Origin: Erwinia sp. OLFS4 | Lineage (GTDB): Bacteria > Pseudomonadota > Gammaproteobacteria > Enterobacterales > Enterobacteriaceae | Direction of reading: 5' to 3' | Assembly (NCBI RefSeq): GCF_002752165.1 | Contig: NZ_MOMB01000015.1 | Coordinates: 1 to 32,128, forward strand | Length of the DNA stretch: 32,128 bases | Shown here: piece by piece, positions 21,183 to 29,831 of the stretch | Position numbering within the stretch: the stretch's first letter is position 1 | Layout: each line of letters starts with the position of its first letter | The notes under the pieces: generated by a model | Databases searched by the model: none | Seen by the model: only the letters and a program-made list of their open reading frames with translations | Told to the model about the DNA's origin: nothing | Made by a program: the position numbers and the translations under genes

Positions 21183-21761
21183 TCAGCTTGCCAGTTGCCA
21201 TGCCCGCCTGACCTCAGTTCGCCTCTCACCGTCAGGGTGTCTTTCAACACTCTCACCGTCTGCATGGTCAACGAGCGAATACGCGGGATAAATCACATCA
21301 CCGCCCCATGCTCTACCTACGGCATAATCAGCAGCCAAATGCTGCGGCCACTTATCAAGAATGCGTTGAACATGTTGTCGCGGGATGCTGTAACAGACGC
21401 CGTGAATAAGGGTTGGTAGCGTGATGAATTGGGGGTTAGATGCCAGTTTTCGCTTAATCTCAGATTGCCACTGCGGCGGCCTGCCGGTGCCGAGATAAAA
21501 GCTCAAAAGGTCATCCGGGAATCTGTTAAGCCAGGCTGCCACCTCCTCGTTGAAACCAGCTACTGGCATCGCGTCATCTTCCAGTATTACCACTCTTCCG
21601 CTCTGTGTTGCTGCCCACTCTATAGCGCGTCGGTGATTCCATGCAGCGCCGTGGTCGGCTTCATCAATCAGCAGGCTGGCATTTAATGATTCTGCCAGGA
21701 CAGTAGCTACGTTACGGCGGGAGTGATGGCCGACCACCAGAAAGTTTATTTGTGCGCCCAC
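21183..21761 (-). CDS. Glycosyltransferase-like protein (GT25-like), head module
   Basis: A 192-aa protein with a Rossmann-type start (INFLVVGHHSRRNVATVLAESL), HGAAWNHRRAIEWAATQSGRVVILEDDAMPVAGF (acidic EDD at residues 61-63), then SFYLGTGRPPQW, LIHGVCYSIPRQHVQRIL and HLAADYAVGRAWGGDVIYPAYSLVDH. The order nH/RA-x-xxA, then ILEDDA, then a Gly-rich tail and a late D-x-x-(V/L) segment resembles LPS-type GT25 transferases, where EDD binds metal and nucleotide sugar. GTG at 21761 was chosen because GGAG lies seven bases upstream; TTG at 21764 is an alternative. It overlaps the end of the larger transferase by 16 bases. The acceptor is unknown; a virion protein is a reasonable guess. Confidence 0.65.
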   Translation of the reverse strand: MGAQINFLVVGHHSRRNVATVLAESLNASLLIDEADHGAAWNHRRAIEWAATQSGRVVILEDDAMPVAGFNEEVAAWLNRFPDDLLSFYLGTGRPPQWQSEIKRKLASNPQFITLPTLIHGVCYSIPRQHVQRILDKWPQHLAADYAVGRAWGGDVIYPAYSLVDHADGESVERHPDGERRTEVRRAWQLAS

Positions 21762-23164
21762 CAACTTACTCCACTCGTTTCGTTTTTCTTGAATATGGTC
21801 GTTACTTGCGTGCCGGTGATGAACCTGCCAGCGAAACGGGTATACACAACGCGGTTAAATGCGCCCATCTCAAATGCGTCAGCTGGACTTTCTGACCGCT
21901 GGCAATCCAGCTCAACTACCATTGCGTGCATGAACTCCAGCATTATTGCCCTGTGGCCACCCACAACGCCGCAATTAAGCAACTGCCTGGGTTCCGTCAG
22001 GAAATCCCTTATATCGGGATGCTGGTGATTTTTTATCATCCACTCAGAATTAGTTAGCTGGGGTTCCCAGCCAACATACAACACGCCCGACATTATGACC
22101 GGTTCATTCAGCATCACGACATCAGTTGCGTCGGTACACCACAGCTCTGTTATCTCAGGATGGTCACGGAGCCATTGCCACTGAATACGCCAACGCTGCA
22201 TGTAGACAGATAAACCGCAATCCGGCGTTACACGCTCAACCGTCGCCTTATCGTCAGTCACGTCAGCATCAGTCAGTACAGTCACAGGATATTTTGACGA
22301 CGTAATCAGCGGCTGAACGGCAAGCAGATTATTTGCCCATTTCGTGCCGCGCTGAGGGTCTGCCGTATTAGTCAGATATGACGTGAGCAAATGAGGTTTG
22401 CGCGAGTAAGGAACATAATCAGCAAAACGCTCTGCCCGCCTGCGCTTTACTATCTCCTGATTTTTACTCAGGTTGTCGCGCCGCTGTACCGGCGTCAGAG
22501 ACGAGCTAACTGATTGCTGTCTGTCCAGGGAGTCAATCAGCCTGTCTGAGCCAACAACGTCAGCAAAACGCCAGGATGTCAGTCCGGCGTGAAAGGCCCG
22601 GTCTAAATACTCGACATCCTGCTCCATCGCGAAACCAAATGCCGGGTCAAAGCCGCCGATGCGCTCTACAGCTGAGTGGTTAACGTAAATCATGCAACCG
22701 CGCGTATGAGAATAAGCTACGTGCTTACCATCGCCGCCAATAAGCGTTGCGTCGCCGATTGGCCGGCCGTTTGCCCAGTTTGGAAAAATGTACGAAAGCA
22801 CAGGCTCAGGCGACTGAATATAAGGAAGGTGCCAATTCCCGGAAATCGGGAAAGCGTCATCGTCAAACAGAAACAGATGGTCACAGCAGGCGTCCATAAG
22901 ATATTCAATGCATCGGTTTTTGGCGGCGATAATACCCTGAGCCTTATCGTGACGAATCAGTTTTACACCATCAGGCACCGTAACCGGATTAGCCGATCCG
23001 TCATCAATGACAACCACTAACGCACCAGCCGGTAAATATTTCAGCTGTTGCTCCAGCGATCGCGATAAAACGTCGTGCCGGTTGTGGGTCGTGATGGCAA
23101 TGCCGATATTTGACGCACGCGCAGAAACAGGAGCGTATTGAACGCCGTCGATAGTCACCTGCAT
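21746..23164 (-). CDS. Two-domain GT-A glycosyltransferase, next to the capsid gene
   Basis: A 472-aa protein. Residues ~18-235 are a family-2-like GT-A domain: IGIAITTHNRHDVLSRSLEQ, VVVIDDGSAN (DDGS at 54-57), LIRHDKAQGIIAAKNRCIEYL, LFLFDDDAFP (DDD at 101-103, the DXD metal site), and GGFDPAFGFAMEQDVEYLDRAFHAG, which matches the acceptor-side E-D pattern. Residues ~265-472 look like a second transferase-like domain with YPVTVLTDADV, LWCTDATDVVMLN and LNCGVVGGHRAIMLEFM. No signal peptide or membrane segment, so it acts in the cytoplasm. It starts 38 bases after the capsid stop, behind a UUCG-type hairpin, with GGGGA before the ATG. Such a gene is foreign to lambda's head operon; modification of capsid or tail proteins is inferred from position. 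Confidence 0.82.
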   Translation of the reverse strand: MQVTIDGVQYAPVSARASNIGIAITTHNRHDVLSRSLEQQLKYLPAGALVVVIDDGSANPVTVPDGVKLIRHDKAQGIIAAKNRCIEYLMDACCDHLFLFDDDAFPISGNWHLPYIQSPEPVLSYIFPNWANGRPIGDATLIGGDGKHVAYSHTRGCMIYVNHSAVERIGGFDPAFGFAMEQDVEYLDRAFHAGLTSWRFADVVGSDRLIDSLDRQQSVSSSLTPVQRRDNLSKNQEIVKRRRAERFADYVPYSRKPHLLTSYLTNTADPQRGTKWANNLLAVQPLITSSKYPVTVLTDADVTDDKATVERVTPDCGLSVYMQRWRIQWQWLRDHPEITELWCTDATDVVMLNEPVIMSGVLYVGWEPQLTNSEWMIKNHQHPDIRDFLTEPRQLLNCGVVGGHRAIMLEFMHAMVVELDCQRSESPADAFEMGAFNRVVYTRFAGRFITGTQVTTIFKKNETSGVSWWAHK

Positions 23165-23177
23165 CAGTAATCCCCAA

Positions 23178-23200
23178 AGAAAAGGGGCCGAAGCCCCTTT
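23178..23200 (-). terminator. UUCG-loop hairpin after the capsid gene
   Basis: AGGGGC, TTCG, GCCCCT on the minus strand (23198-23183) followed by TTTCTTT, two bases after the capsid stop. It could attenuate transcription into the glycosyltransferase genes relative to the abundant capsid message. Confidence 0.65.
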
Positions 23201-23202
23201 GA

Positions 23203-24183
23203 TTACGAACCGGCACCCGGAGAGATAACAGCAGCAAAAGGCACCTGTTTGCGGTCAAAGACACGCTTCCAGTTGGCCGCTGATGCCATATCTGTGTAGC
23301 TCGGAGTGAGGTTCGGATCATCTTCACCTTCCCAGCTGAAACCGGCTGGCTGGATGATGTACGTCTTACGCTCCCACAGGATTTCAGCACCGCCGCCATT
23401 ACCGCCATCTGGTTTACGCTGCAGCTCCGTAGGAGTGTGTGGAGATCCAACGCCATAACCAAACGCACCCGCGCCAAAGAACATGGATAGGTAATCACCG
23501 TTAGCCATTTTCAAGCTGTCATCCATGAAAATTGGCTTACCGAGATACGTTGCCAGGATGATTTTTCCGGTGGAGTCACGCAGGTATTCAATGAGATCCT
23601 GCTTAACCATACGGTTCATCATCGTTGAGTGAACGCCGATTGCAGAGAACTGGTCGGCAGCGTCACCTGCAGTAAATGCCGCGTCCTGGAACGCCGTAGC
23701 AAGCTCATTACCAGCTTCGATTACCATATCGCTGTTATCATTAGCAATGTTTGAGGCAATAATGCCTCGCGCCTCGCCAATAAGATAGCGTTGCCATTGA
23801 CGAGTCCAGTAAGTACCGAAACGATTACGAATCTGCGTCATCGGGTCACTGTTAGCGAGTTCAGACGCCAGATCGGCTACGCCATAGCCCTTGTTCAGGA
23901 ACAGGGTGCGCGCACGCATGCTGCCCTGAGTGGCCTTACCGACCTTGCCAATCTGATCCGGGTCATCGGTAGACGTGTTTGGAGCTTCGTCAGCATCCAA
24001 ATCCTGCCAGTAACTTACGGTTGCAGTACCCTGACCGTTTTGCGCCACAACATCGAGTGCGGGCAATCGGGTGATAATGCCTGAATCATATACAGCTGTT
24101 TTTTCCGGGCTGTTGACCGGAGCGAGAGTCTGATAATAATCTGCTACGAAAATATCGGAGATTCTGGTTGATACAGTTGCCAT
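23203..24183 (-). CDS. Major capsid protein
   Basis: A 326-aa protein: MATVSTRISDIFVADYYQTLAPVNSPEKTAVYDSGIITRLPALD, SYWQDLDADEAPNTSTDDPDQIG, RARTLFLNKGYGVADLASELANSDPMTQIRNRFGTYWTRQWQRYLI, then FSAIGVHSTMMNRMVKQDLIEYLRDS and IFMDDSLKMANGDYLSMFFGAGAFGYGVGSP, ending AANWKRVFDRKQVPFAAVISPG. The H-S-x-x-x-x-L/M-x-K/x-Q-D-L and GxGAFGYG segments with the closing WK-x-x-D-R-K are typical of HK97-fold capsid proteins of this group. It follows the putative scaffold gene by 15 bases. GAGG precedes the ATG. No delta-domain or protease gene is seen, in keeping with a separate scaffold. Confidence 0.88.
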   Translation of the reverse strand: MATVSTRISDIFVADYYQTLAPVNSPEKTAVYDSGIITRLPALDVVAQNGQGTATVSYWQDLDADEAPNTSTDDPDQIGKVGKATQGSMRARTLFLNKGYGVADLASELANSDPMTQIRNRFGTYWTRQWQRYLIGEARGIIASNIANDNSDMVIEAGNELATAFQDAAFTAGDAADQFSAIGVHSTMMNRMVKQDLIEYLRDSTGKIILATYLGKPIFMDDSLKMANGDYLSMFFGAGAFGYGVGSPHTPTELQRKPDGGNGGGAEILWERKTYIIQPAGFSWEGEDDPNLTPSYTDMASAANWKRVFDRKQVPFAAVISPGAGS

Positions 24184-24197
24184 GCGGCGTTACCTCA

Positions 24198-24914
24198 TTA
24201 TTGTGTAGCCTGGAGGCGCTTAAATTCCTCCGGGTTTTCTTTAAATAGCTGCACTCGTTCAATTTCCGAGTAGTCGCTCCATTTTTTGCCGCCGCCGCTG
24301 GCGATGGTCAGGCCGTTGTTACCACGGGTTCCAGAGGCCTTGCTTCCAATAACAACAGGTGCGAATAACTTGTTGTTTCTGAATTCTTTTTCGAGTTCTT
24401 CAAGCGTTGCCGCTGATGGGCTGCCGGTTTCATCGACAACGCGGGTTTTACCGTCTTCAACAACAAGGCGGGATTTGATGTGTGGCGTAAGAATTGCTGC
24501 ACTGTCTCCTGCCAGTTTTGTAGCCATCGACTGAGCAACGTTATCCACCAGCAGCGTATGCAGCTTGCCGTCTCGCTCTTCAATCTGAGCCATCAGCTCC
24601 CGCTCACGTACAGACAGCTTTTCAGCCCAGCTCTTTTCGAGTGTGTCCAGATCGCCTTTTTTGCGGGCCTGTTCGTCTGCCAGCTTCTGTGCTTCGGCCT
24701 CTTTCTCTTTAGCCAGTTTGGCGGATGCTTCACGCTCTTCACGCCACTTGGCTTTCTCCTTCAGGAGTTCAGCGTTCTTCTGTTGCAGGCCGTCAACATC
24801 AGGAGCGCCTTCTACTGAAAGCTGATAGCCTTCGCCTTTTTCGCCATACAGCGATTTAGTTGAATCGTCGAGAGCGTCAAATTCTTCTTTAGTCAGTGCA
24901 AACTTAAGTGCCAT
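24198..24914 (-). CDS. Putative scaffolding protein
   Basis: A 238-aa protein: ALKFALTKEEFDALDDSTKSLYGEKGEGYQLSVEG, then a long charged coiled coil (residues ~45-115; LLKEKAKWREEREASAKLAKEKEAEAQKLADEQARKK), a short globular part (ILTPHIKSRLVVEDGKTRVVDETG) and a glycine-rich linker before a C-terminal helical end (SDYSEIERVQLFKENPEEFKRLQATQ). High helix content, strong charge and position immediately upstream of the capsid gene are those of phage scaffolds. It would act inside the procapsid and be released. The call rests on composition and context, not on a specific motif. Confidence 0.75.
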   Translation of the reverse strand: MALKFALTKEEFDALDDSTKSLYGEKGEGYQLSVEGAPDVDGLQQKNAELLKEKAKWREEREASAKLAKEKEAEAQKLADEQARKKGDLDTLEKSWAEKLSVRERELMAQIEERDGKLHTLLVDNVAQSMATKLAGDSAAILTPHIKSRLVVEDGKTRVVDETGSPSAATLEELEKEFRNNKLFAPVVIGSKASGTRGNNGLTIASGGGKKWSDYSEIERVQLFKENPEEFKRLQATQ

Positions 24915-24957
24915 CGTTAACCTCTGGTTTGATGTTGGAATCTCAGATTCCGGGCAT

Positions 24958-24984
24958 AAAAAAGCCCCGGCATTTAGCCAGGGC
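24958..24984 (-). terminator. Terminator-like hairpin before the scaffold gene
   Basis: GCCCTGGC, TAAAT loop, GCCGGGGC on the minus strand (24984-24964, one G-U pair) followed by six T and then ATGCCCGGAATC. The strongest internal hairpin of the head region, 17 bases after the 61-aa gene. Confidence 0.7.
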
Positions 24985-25001
24985 TGTTAGTTATGTGGTT
25001 T

Positions 25002-25187
25002 TTATTTAATGAGCAGTCTCGCTGCTGTTGGCATACCTTCCGCTGGAAGCTCTAAGCCGTAAGCTCGCAACCCTGTTTCCTCATAAAATTCCTTGAGTTT
25101 TAATCGAATGTACTCAGTGATGTCGCGTTCTATGTTGGCCCTTACAGCACCAGCATTCATTGCTGTTTTAGTTTCTTCAGAATTCAT
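25002..25187 (-). CDS. Small hypothetical protein in the head operon
   Basis: A 61-aa protein of unrecognised family: MNSEETKTAMNAGAVRANIERDITEYIRLKLKEFYEETGLRAYGLELPAEG. Mostly amphipathic helix, no signal or membrane segment. Its start overlaps the stop of the Mu F-like gene by four bases (ATGA), so it is translationally coupled, and it is followed by a hairpin before the scaffold gene. Coupling argues that it is real. A role in head assembly is only suggested by position. Confidence 0.65.
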   Translation of the reverse strand: MNSEETKTAMNAGAVRANIERDITEYIRLKLKEFYEETGLRAYGLELPAEGMPTAARLLIK

Positions 25188-26296
25188 AATCCCGCCTCTT
25201 TGAATGATTCTTCGTCCAGTTCACGCAACTGGTCAATGTTCAAATACTTGCCTTTATCAGTAAAGAACTTCTCAGGCGACAACCCGCCATCACGCATCAG
25301 GCTGGCTCTGGTCGGGCCAAGTACCTCATTCTGACGCGATACCGGCTGATTCTTCAGCCAGTCCAGATAGTTCGTATCTGCTGGCACCTGCCCGCCCATC
25401 GAAGCGCGAGTACCGGCTGGCATCTCATCAATGTCGATACCCATCTCGCGCCATGATTTAGTAACCAGCGTTTCGGTTGACCTGCAACACCAATGAATGC
25501 GTCCCGGTCCTGCCCCATAGGGGATTTTGTGTCCTACTGGCTTGTTATCCATCGTATACTGCTTGCTGTCGCGAATGATGCAGATCGAAGTCGTGCTGGT
25601 GTCCAGCGTGCTGAGCCACTTCTTACCCTTGATGTAATCACTATTTTTGTCTGCGAACTCATCACGGGCCACCGCAGCAGTATGCGCCACCGCCGTTCTG
25701 ACAATGGCCGAAGCATTGCGCCTGCTGGCCTCCAGTGTGCCGTCCTTATACCGGTTGGCGCGAGTGCCACGCACTTTACGAATGATCTGCTCGTTAGTGT
25801 CACCAACGAGATAGCCATTGCGGACAGTGTTGGCAATGCGGGAAAGGCGATCATCTTCCAGGTTGTCGGACCACTCCTTGAGTAGCCTCCCCTGAAATGG
25901 CTTAGCCATGGCCGCAGCGTATATCTGCTGCTCAGTAATGGCCTGTAGCGGGAACTTGCTCTTAACGATGTCCGACAGCAGAGAATCAAACAGGCTCATC
26001 TGGTAGCCAGATTCATAACCGGAAAATTCCAGCAATTCATTCGTCAGCGATTTGTAATAGCTGCTGACAGCCTGTTGATTTAGCTGCCGAATACTGCCTA
26101 GCATTGACTCCAGGCGGCTGATTGAGAATGAGCCACGCGGCATATCATCAAGCGCCACCAGCAGCCGTGCGCTTAACTCTGCATCAGCATCATTAAGCAC
26201 CTTTAGCACCTTGTCCGCTACGCCGAGTTCATACCTCGTCAGGAACAGCCTGTGAGCTATCGACTCGCTCTGTAGCCGGTCGTTGATTGTTGCCAT
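25184..26296 (-). CDS. Minor head protein (Mu gpF-like)
   Basis: A 370-aa protein. The first half is helical (DKVLKVLNDADAELSARLLVAL..., LNQQAVSSYYKSLTNELLEF). The second carries the gpF hallmark: NASAIVRTAVAHTAAVARDEFADKN, KKWLSTLDTSTTSICIIRDSKQYTMDNKPVGH, then the Cys-His cluster GPGRIHWCCRSTETLV. In relatives (Mu F, SPP1 gp7) it binds the portal and is taken into the procapsid, possibly aiding DNA ejection. AGGG lies eight bases before the ATG at 26296, within the portal gene: the overlap of 68 bases is unusually long for this operon. A short C-terminal tail follows the conserved domain. Confidence 0.9.
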   Translation of the reverse strand: MATINDRLQSESIAHRLFLTRYELGVADKVLKVLNDADAELSARLLVALDDMPRGSFSISRLESMLGSIRQLNQQAVSSYYKSLTNELLEFSGYESGYQMSLFDSLLSDIVKSKFPLQAITEQQIYAAAMAKPFQGRLLKEWSDNLEDDRLSRIANTVRNGYLVGDTNEQIIRKVRGTRANRYKDGTLEASRRNASAIVRTAVAHTAAVARDEFADKNSDYIKGKKWLSTLDTSTTSICIIRDSKQYTMDNKPVGHKIPYGAGPGRIHWCCRSTETLVTKSWREMGIDIDEMPAGTRASMGGQVPADTNYLDWLKNQPVSRQNEVLGPTRASLMRDGGLSPEKFFTDKGKYLNIDQLRELDEESFKEAGL

Positions 26297-27680
26297 TAGT
26301 CAGCCCTGTGAATGTCGGCTCAGCGTCTTTAAGTTCCTGCTCGATTTCTTCTGCCTGCTCATCCTGAGGCACCAGCCCGACCTTCTGCTGGTAGCGGATG
26401 AAATCAACCAGGCGCATATATCCCGACTGAACAGACGACATCAGCGCCGTGATAGCCGGCGAGTCGAGCGTGGTAATCTCATACTGTTTATTGAGCGTGA
26501 CCGTGTACTCCCCTTCCCCGGCGAACATCACAGCGAACGACAAAGCACGGTTAATGGCCTGCTCTACGTTGCTGGCGCAGAGAGAGAGGATGGAGTTATC
26601 TGTCTGCGCCTCGTCGCCTGCCTGTGTTGCAGTGCGGGCAGCTGTGTTGCGCTCAATTAGCTTTGCGCCCAGCATCGCCATTTGCTTTTCACGGCGTTCG
26701 GCGACAGTGATGAGAATATTTCGTTCTTCCGGCTGGGCGAATTTAAAATCCCCACCCTTCGGCAGCATGACGCCTTTACGCGAGCCAACGGTGAACCCAT
26801 CAACCAGATATTTATCTGCCCATTCATCAGTCAGCCCGGTGAGTCCAACCATCGGCTGCCCTACCGTGTGCGCAGCTTCTGCGATATCAGCTTCACACTG
26901 ATAGTGCTTGATATTGACGTATGCAATATCAGCAAGAGGTGGCGTGTCAGGTGTGTGGTCATTGTTTGACGAGCCAATCCAGGACCAGGGTAATTCTGTC
27001 AGTGGGATATTGTTCGCATCAGTGAATGGTGTCAGGGAGTTACCAGTGATTTTATCGGTTCCCTGCTCCCATTTACGCCAGTGAGCAATGCCATTGACCA
27101 AACGCAACTCAATCCAGTGCGTTTTCATCGTCAGCTCAAAGCCTTCCGGGTCGTCAACCGGCTCTTCATAACGAACAACCACCAGCGACGTTTTACCATT
27201 TGTCACGCGCCAGTTGATGATCTGCTTTGCCGTGTATAGTTGCAGGACTGGGCGGCCTTTGCTGGCCTGCGACTGAATGCCTGATCCGGTATAGTCGGTC
27301 AGGATTCCTGCGCGGCCACGTTGCAGAACCTGCGACAATGCATCACGTCCTAGCTGAGATAATGGCTGGCCTTCACCATCCACGTTATCTTTTAGCTCTT
27401 CCAACGAACCCGACATCTCGATGACCGGCTGCTTCATGAAGGCAATGCCGATTAACCCTGACAGAGTCCTGCCAGTAGCGTTGATAAAAGCAGCACGTTT
27501 AATGTAAGCATTATAACGCTCACCGTTTTTGTCTTCGCTTTCATTTCCTGGGTGCGGCAAATATTTACCGCGCTGCTTTTGAATCTTGCGCTCACCGTCA
27601 ACGCAGTCGCCAACCATCTGCCATTCGGGAGAAAACTCAGACCACCCTGGATGGTGGTAATCAATGTTTAAATCAGTCAT
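26229..27680 (-). CDS. Portal protein (DUF4055 type)
   Basis: A 483-aa protein between the large terminase and the gpF-like gene. DUF4055-type features: HHPGWSEFSPEWQMVGDCVDGERKIQKQRGKYLPHPGNES near the N-terminus, RAAFINATGRTLSGLIGIAFMKQP, ALSQVLQRGRAGILTDY, PPLADIAYVNIKHYQCEADIAEAAHTVGQPMVGLTG, MLPKGGDFKFAQPEE, and the helical LIERNTAARTATQAGDEAQTDNSILSLCASNVEQAINRAL. It would form the dodecameric DNA channel at the capsid vertex. The ATG at 27680 lies just after the terminase stop (TAAGCACATG); longer in-frame starts run back into the terminase. The Shine-Dalgarno is weak, consistent with coupling. Confidence 0.9.
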   Translation of the reverse strand: MTDLNIDYHHPGWSEFSPEWQMVGDCVDGERKIQKQRGKYLPHPGNESEDKNGERYNAYIKRAAFINATGRTLSGLIGIAFMKQPVIEMSGSLEELKDNVDGEGQPLSQLGRDALSQVLQRGRAGILTDYTGSGIQSQASKGRPVLQLYTAKQIINWRVTNGKTSLVVVRYEEPVDDPEGFELTMKTHWIELRLVNGIAHWRKWEQGTDKITGNSLTPFTDANNIPLTELPWSWIGSSNNDHTPDTPPLADIAYVNIKHYQCEADIAEAAHTVGQPMVGLTGLTDEWADKYLVDGFTVGSRKGVMLPKGGDFKFAQPEERNILITVAERREKQMAMLGAKLIERNTAARTATQAGDEAQTDNSILSLCASNVEQAINRALSFAVMFAGEGEYTVTLNKQYEITTLDSPAITALMSSVQSGYMRLVDFIRYQQKVGLVPQDEQAEEIEQELKDAEPTFTGLTNGNNQRPATERVDSSQAVPDEV

Positions 27681-27684
27681 GTGC

Positions 27685-29253
27685 TTACCATTTGAAAGTG
27701 ATTGGTTTGGGTGGTTTTGGTGGGTTATGCAGAACCGCGTAGCGTGTTCCGTCCCAGTCGTGATCTTCCTGCTGTGTATCAACGTCATCAGGTTTTTTGC
27801 TGTCGCGGACGAGTACAGGAATACGGCTTATCCAGCCACGGCAGTAATCGAAAACATAGAACGCGGGTTTTTCTGGTATCCCGGATTCCAGTTTTTTTCC
27901 TTCGACAACTGCCTCCAGCATGTCGGCGAACAACGCGGCACCATTAACGCGAGAACCGGGCTTTTTGTTGGCCTCAACCCATTTAACACCCTGCGCTTCC
28001 ATTTTTTGAGCGATTGAAAGCTCATCATCACCAGTGTTGTAGATCGCGCTGTCGGCCGGGCCGGGAACAACCTTTTTGCAGATACCCGGCATAATGTTGA
28101 GTTGTCCCTGAGTGACACCATCAAGTTTTATCTCGTCCGGTTCGTCAACTTCCTGGCCTGTTAATCGCTTATCAATCCACGCAACACCTTTTGCAACGTT
28201 GGTGGATGACATGTTCAGCCCTTTATTCAGTTCGTCAGGTGGGCAACCGTACCATTCACCAATCAGAATCAGAGACCCTGCTGGCGGGCAGAATTGACGC
28301 CCATCCGGCAGCGTCGCCACTGTGCCATCCGTGCGAGCCCACCAGAGGTTGGAAAACGGTTTCGACTCACCCCAGTCATGGGAACGGTCAACGGTCCAAC
28401 TATCCGGTATGCGGAAAGGCTTAATTACGTGCAGAGATTCATTCCACAGATGGTCAAATCGTCCGCCACTGGTAACATCCCATGAGCCATCTACCCACGC
28501 CTTGCGTCGGTTCGGGTCTTTAATGCTCATCAGCGTGGCGATGTACTGCGGGTCAAGATACGGGTTCTCCTTGAACGAGCCGTGAATGGCAACGCGCGTT
28601 AGCGTCACATCATCTTCGCGCTCTGTCTGTGGGTTAAACACCTTCTGCGTTTCGCGTATGATGGTGCCTCTCGGTGCTGGCTCGATGAAGCGCTTCTTCA
28701 CCCAGGTATGCCCAATGCCGAATGGGTTCGTCGTGCTGAATGTCTCCAGTGGGATCGGCTTGATGAGTGAGCCATCTGCAAGTGGGTAATCCTCCGGTCT
28801 GAACGATGACCGTCTGCAGGAAAACATCATCTCGTAGAATTCTGGTGACCGCTGCTTGGTCAGTTCGTTGAAACCGATGAATGGAAACTCCTGACCGTGG
28901 TAATCCCAGTAGTCGCTCTCTTCTTTCCCGAATCGGAAAAGCAATTCCTCGCCAGTCGGCCAGACCCACCTCAGTTCACTGGCCGATGCAAGATATCGCG
29001 CGCCGTCGCTGAACAGGCGATACATACGTTTTGACTGGGTGATAATGTCGGTGAGATTCTTATACTCGGTATCGAAAATAACGCCGCGCCAGAACGACCC
29101 GTACCCGAGACCAACCAGGCGACGAAATCGCGCAAGTTGTGCGGCAGTTTTACCTGGGCCGCGCGTACCCTCGTAAAGAATCTCGTTACAAGGGCAGCTC
29201 AGGGATAGCGACTGCGACCCCGGCAAAGGTTTCCAGACGGCTTTGTAATTCAT
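27685..29253 (-). CDS. terL: Terminase large subunit
   Basis: A 522-aa DNA-packaging motor protein. The N-terminal ATPase domain has Walker A GTRGPGKT (residues 29-36), FGKEESDYWDYHGQEFPFIGFNELTK (Walker B-like, ending in NE) and a coupling-type STTNPFG. The C-terminal nuclease domain begins around SWTVDRSHDWGESKPFSNLWW, whose Asp is a likely metal ligand, followed by LILIGEWYG, VVPGPADSAIY and GSRVNGAALFADML. The ATG at 29253 overlaps the small-subunit stop (ATGA); a longer frame to 29298 would overlap it further. It cleaves concatemers and packages DNA through the portal. Headful versus cos packaging cannot be decided from this. Confidence 0.95.
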   Translation of the reverse strand: MNYKAVWKPLPGSQSLSLSCPCNEILYEGTRGPGKTAAQLARFRRLVGLGYGSFWRGVIFDTEYKNLTDIITQSKRMYRLFSDGARYLASASELRWVWPTGEELLFRFGKEESDYWDYHGQEFPFIGFNELTKQRSPEFYEMMFSCRRSSFRPEDYPLADGSLIKPIPLETFSTTNPFGIGHTWVKKRFIEPAPRGTIIRETQKVFNPQTEREDDVTLTRVAIHGSFKENPYLDPQYIATLMSIKDPNRRKAWVDGSWDVTSGGRFDHLWNESLHVIKPFRIPDSWTVDRSHDWGESKPFSNLWWARTDGTVATLPDGRQFCPPAGSLILIGEWYGCPPDELNKGLNMSSTNVAKGVAWIDKRLTGQEVDEPDEIKLDGVTQGQLNIMPGICKKVVPGPADSAIYNTGDDELSIAQKMEAQGVKWVEANKKPGSRVNGAALFADMLEAVVEGKKLESGIPEKPAFYVFDYCRGWISRIPVLVRDSKKPDDVDTQQEDHDWDGTRYAVLHNPPKPPKPITFKW

Positions 29254-29810
29254 CCACCCAATACCTCGCCTTGCTGCTGCTGTGCTGCTTTCTCCCATTC
29301 ATCAACGTTTGTGCATGATGGAATTGGCATGATGTTGTGAGTGGCTGTAACTTTCTGTTCGACTTGCTCCTTGAATGCCTGAACGCTGACATGCTTGCCA
29401 AGAAGCTCCAGATTTTTAACTTTATCAGGCCATTTAATCTTTTTAAGTAAGCCAGCAGAATCACCGGCAAGTTCTGTGACGTCCATACCAGATAGCGTGG
29501 TGCGCCAGACTTTAGGCCACTGCGTTATTGGCTTTAGTTCGCCATTAACAAGCAGGATGTCGAGCACGTCCATCTCATCTATCTCAACGAGACGGCGAAG
29601 TACATAATCAGCGTTAACCTGCGTGCGCTCATTTCTCTCGGCCTTCAGTTCAGCAATGCGATCCTGTATCTCAGGTTTTTTCAGGTTTTCTTGCCCAATG
29701 CTGTAAGCGGTCTTGTCGCTGTATCCCGCTCGCTTGGCTGCCTGAGTTGCGTTCAGGTCTGACAAATACTCACGGGCAAACAGCTCTTGTTTGTCGGTGA
29801 GCTTTGCCAT
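29250..29810 (-). CDS. terS: Terminase small subunit
   Basis: A 186-aa protein of the Terminase_2 type. The N-terminus is MAKLTDKQELFAREYLSDLNATQAAKRAGYSDKTAYSIGQENLKKPEIQDRIAEL, the typical LTxKQxxFxxEYLxDLNATxAAxRAGYS motif with a helix-turn-helix for DNA recognition. It then has DYVLRRLVEIDEMDVLDIL and LELLGKHVSVQAFKEQVEQKV, the standard LGKHxxxF link to the oligomerisation part. It binds the packaging site and stimulates the large subunit. AGGA lies before the ATG at 29810, and a strong hairpin lies 22 bases further upstream. Confidence 0.95.
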   Translation of the reverse strand: MAKLTDKQELFAREYLSDLNATQAAKRAGYSDKTAYSIGQENLKKPEIQDRIAELKAERNERTQVNADYVLRRLVEIDEMDVLDILLVNGELKPITQWPKVWRTTLSGMDVTELAGDSAGLLKKIKWPDKVKNLELLGKHVSVQAFKEQVEQKVTATHNIMPIPSCTNVDEWEKAAQQQQGEVLGG

Positions 29811-29831
29811 ATTAGAATTTCCTGCTAAGAA

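Noticed and set aside
22676-23498. Open frames overlapping the glycosyltransferase and capsid genes
   Set aside because: They are shadows in other frames; the overlapped genes have recognisable families, ribosome-binding sites and regular spacing.
29186-29470. 94-codon frame across the terS-terL junction
   Set aside because: It lies in a third frame over two well-supported terminase genes and has no ribosome-binding site.
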